A stretch of DNA of 64,000 bases from Euptelea pleiosperma (lineage: Eukaryota > Streptophyta > Magnoliopsida > Ranunculales > Eupteleaceae): positions 24,491,190-24,555,189 of the forward strand of contig CM068553.1 in NCBI GenBank assembly GCA_035048495.1. The letters run 5' to 3'. The first letter of the stretch is position 1. The number at the start of each line of letters is the position of its first letter. A program made the position numbers and the translations under genes. Of the stretch, positions 61,355 to 64,000 are shown in pieces. The notes below the pieces were generated by a model. The model ran no database searches. It saw only the letters and a program-made list of their open reading frames with translations, and had not been told where the DNA came from.

Positions 61355-64000
61355 CTATTTTGACCAATGAGATGGTATTTTCTCCGTCACTAGGTAATTG
61401 ACAATGTCAGCATACCATGGGGTGACGGAGATAGCGAACAGTTGTTCGTCAGGAAAAGTTTCGAGAATGGGCTGAGATTCAAAATTAGACTCTAAAGTCA
61501 GCCTTGACAAGTGATCAGCCACAATATTCTCAATTCCTTTCTTGTCCTTGATCTCTAAATCGAATTCCTGTAATAGAAGGATCCATCTTATCAATCTCGG
61601 CTTCGTCTCCTTTTTGGACATTAGATATCTCAGAGCCACATGATCCGTATAAACTATGACTTTAGTGGCCAATAAATATGGTCTGAATTTATCCAAAGCA
61701 AAAACAACGGCTAGAAGCTCTTTTTCAGTAGTGGAGTAGTTTAACTGAGCTGAGTTTAAAGTCTTGCTCGCATAATATATCACATGTGGCATTTTGTTGA
61801 CTCTTTGGCCCAAAACTACTCCAAGAGCATAGTCGGATGCGTCACACATCACCTCAAAAGGTATGGTCCAATCAGGAGGGCGGATGATGGGCGCAAAAGT
61901 AAGCTCAGATTTAAGACGCTCGAATGCCTTCGCACAGTCAGCATTGAAGTCAAAAGGGCTATCCTTAGCCAGAAGACTACATAGGGGTCGAGCTATCTGG
62001 GAGAAATCCTTAATGAATCTCCTGTAGAATCCTCCATGTCCAAGAAAAGATCGAATATCACGCACAGATTTAGGAATTGGTAGGGACGAGATAATATCAA
62101 TCTTAGTTTTGTCGACCTCAATACCCTTGTCAGAAATGACATGTCCTAGCACGATTCCTTTTTTTACCACGAAGTGACATTTTTCCCAATTTAGGACAAG
62201 TCGCTTATCCTGACATCTTGAGAGTACTAGACTCAGATGTTGGAGGCAGTCGTCGAAAAAGGATCCAAAGACGGAGAAGTCATCCATGAAAACTTCTAAA
62301 AATCGTTCGACCATGTCCAAAAATATACTCATCATACACCTTTGAAAAGTCGCAGGTGCATTGCAGAGGCCAAAAGGCATGCGACTGTAGGCAAAAGTGC
62401 CAAAGGGACAGGTGAACGTGGTCTTCTCATGGTCCTCGGGTGCAATGGGAATCTGATTGTATCCCGAGTAACCATCTAGGAAGCAATAGTAGGAATGACC
62501 TGCAAGACGTTCCAACATCTGATCAATGAATGGGAGAGGGAAATGGTCCTTCCGGGTGTTGGTATTTAGCCATCTGTAGTCAATACAGACTCTCCATCCT
62601 TTCTTTAAACGCTGGGTCGCCATTTCTCCTTGATCATTTTCTACAACAGTGAAACTCGCCTTCTTAGGTACGACATGGATTGGACTCACCCATTTGCTAT
62701 CAGAGATGGGGTAAATGATACCCGCATCTAGCAATTTTAGAATTTCATCCCGTACTACTTCTTTTAGGACTGGATTTAACCTCCTCTGGTACTCTCTAGA
62801 TGTCTTAGAGTCGTCTTCAAGATAAATGTGATGTTGACACACAGAAGGGTCTATCCCACGAATGTCATCAATGGTCCATCCTATGGCTGATTTGTGCTTC
62901 TTTAGCAACATAATCAGTCTCTCTTTTTGGGACGCAGATAGGGCAGAAGCAATGATGATAGGATAAGTCTCTTCAGGACCAAGATAAGCATAAGATAGTT
63001 CAGAGGGTAGAGGCTTAAGCTCGAGTTTCTGATCAGTGGAGCTTGATTCTTCCTCCTCTATCGAGATAGAGTTGACAGTAGTAGGATCTCTGATCATGGT
63101 TAGCAGAGGCTTGTACTCAACAATAGGAGGAGTAGAAATTAGTGTAACTGACTCTTGGATAGTATTGTCCTCAGAAATTGTTGACTCCCATTGGAAGTCA
63201 GTATCAAAGTGCTCTTGGCACTGTTTCAAGATATCTTCAGTGGAGTCCTGAATTAGACTCTCAACGGCACATATTTCATCTGTCACATCGCGATCGGCAT
63301 CTTGTCGCATAAGTCGGAAGATGTTAACCTCAGCCTTTAGGTTGCCAAAGGCAATTGACATATTCCCGTCCCTACACCCGATGTGTGCATTCACGGTAGC
63401 AAGGAACGGTCGGCCTAGAATGACCGAGATCCGATTATCCTGACACGGTTCTGTGTCGAGGATGATGAAGTCTACAGGGTAGTAAAAGTCAGCTACTTTC
63501 ACTAGGACATCTTCAATAATTCCCCTTGGAATTTTTATGGACTGGTCGGCCAGCTTCAGAGTGATTTTTGTTGGCTTCATATCCTTGAGTCCTAACTGCT
63601 GGTATACCGAAAATGGTATGAGATTGACACTAGCTCCTAAGTCCAACAAAGCTGTGCAACTAAAGTTATCACCAATTTCACACTACACAATAGAACTTCC
63701 CGGATCCTTATGCTTAATTACACTATTGCGTTGGATGAACGCTGTAGCTTTTTCTGCCAAAAAGGCATCTTTGGATACATGCGTACGCCGTTTGACAGTG
63801 CATAATTCTTTCAGGAATTTTGCATAGGAAGAGATCTGTTTGATAGCAGATAGGAAGGGGATATTGATCTGGACGTCTTTGAAAACGTCTAAGATCTCTG
63901 AAAATTACTGATCTCTTTTGTCTTGGACAAGCCTGTCCAGGAAGGGAGGCTTAATCCGACAAATAGATTTGTCCTTCGCCTTATATTTCTGCACTGGGAT
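61355..64000 (-). pseudogene. Athila gag end, protease, reverse transcriptase, RNase H
   Basis: The gag/protease junction region (63990-63650) reads PPFLDRLVQDKRDQ, a TAA (63906-63908), FSEILDVFKDVQINIPFLSA and, further on, a TAG (63683-63685). From 63649 a 764-codon frame is open: the protease site [30 protein letters not shown], then the reverse transcriptase with FLDGYSGYNQIPIAPEDHEK and the catalytic FMDDFSVFG (about residue 454, the FMDD form found in Athila). RNase H includes CDASDYALGVVLG (about residue 601), TDHVALRYL and IENIVADHLSRL. A TAG (61352-61354) separates it from the integrase. Confidence 0.9.

Larger units (their letters stand above)
54680..64000 (-). mobile_element. Athila-lineage Ty3/Gypsy element, continues past window
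   Basis: Minus-strand order from the window edge: gag end, protease, reverse transcriptase, RNase H, integrase, non-coding 3' region, polypurine tract (58209-58216), 3' LTR (58208-54680). Protein wording ([39 protein letters not shown]) is characteristic of Athila. No envelope-like frame is visible between the integrase and the LTR. It interrupts the Tat LTR at CTCTC (54675-54679). Its 5' LTR and second target duplication are outside the window. Confidence 0.85.

Overview
This is a window of nuclear DNA from a flowering plant with a large, repeat-rich genome. The evidence is one intron-containing nuclear gene for a chloroplast protein, plant-specific LTR retrotransposon lineages (Athila, Tat, Copia/Ale), hAT and Mutator-type MITEs, LINE remnants and a degraded chloroplast rRNA insertion. 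The species cannot be fixed from the sequence.

Host gene. The only host gene I can support is a plus-strand, four-exon gene (25736-45828) for the thylakoid TPR protein PYG7, the Ycf37 homologue needed for photosystem I accumulation. All splice junctions are phase 0 and GT-AG. Its 1.06 kb of coding sequence is spread over 20 kb because introns 1 and 3 (9.3 and 8.2 kb) are filled with transposons. Intron 1 carries two LINE remnants and three hAT MITEs, one nested in another. Intron 2 carries an 813-bp Mutator-type hairpin MITE. Intron 3 carries a complete but dead Copia/Ale element that itself holds a solo-LTR-like insertion.

Left part (1-25,700). A hAT transposase pseudogene (about 4.8-18.8 kb) is split by an Athila deletion derivative (5311-15115, TSD TATGG/TATGA). 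The 3' LTR of that derivative is in turn split by a non-autonomous Copia-like element (8774-13949, perfect TSD CCACT). LTRs of the inner family occur four times and carry arrays of the palindrome CCAATCGATTGG. Further nested MITEs (16.6-18.3 kb), tandem repeats, and an LTR fragment (21158-25176) interrupted by a 3.3-kb non-coding element (21465-24805, TSD GGACA) follow.

Right part (45,800-64,000). In order: a PIF-like MITE; a retroelement LTR fragment containing a nuclear copy of chloroplast 23S rRNA (47700-47936); LTR fragments; an antisense, intron-containing accessory gene of a Tat-lineage element (50781-53143) followed by that element's polypurine tract and 3' LTR start; and a minus-strand Athila element. 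The Athila element occupies 54680 to the window end, with a 3.5-kb LTR, an integrase broken by a stop and a frameshift, and a pol frame with nonsense codons. No element in the window looks intact enough to move by itself.

All coordinates and target-site duplications were read by eye. Family names rest on recognising conserved motifs, not on a search.
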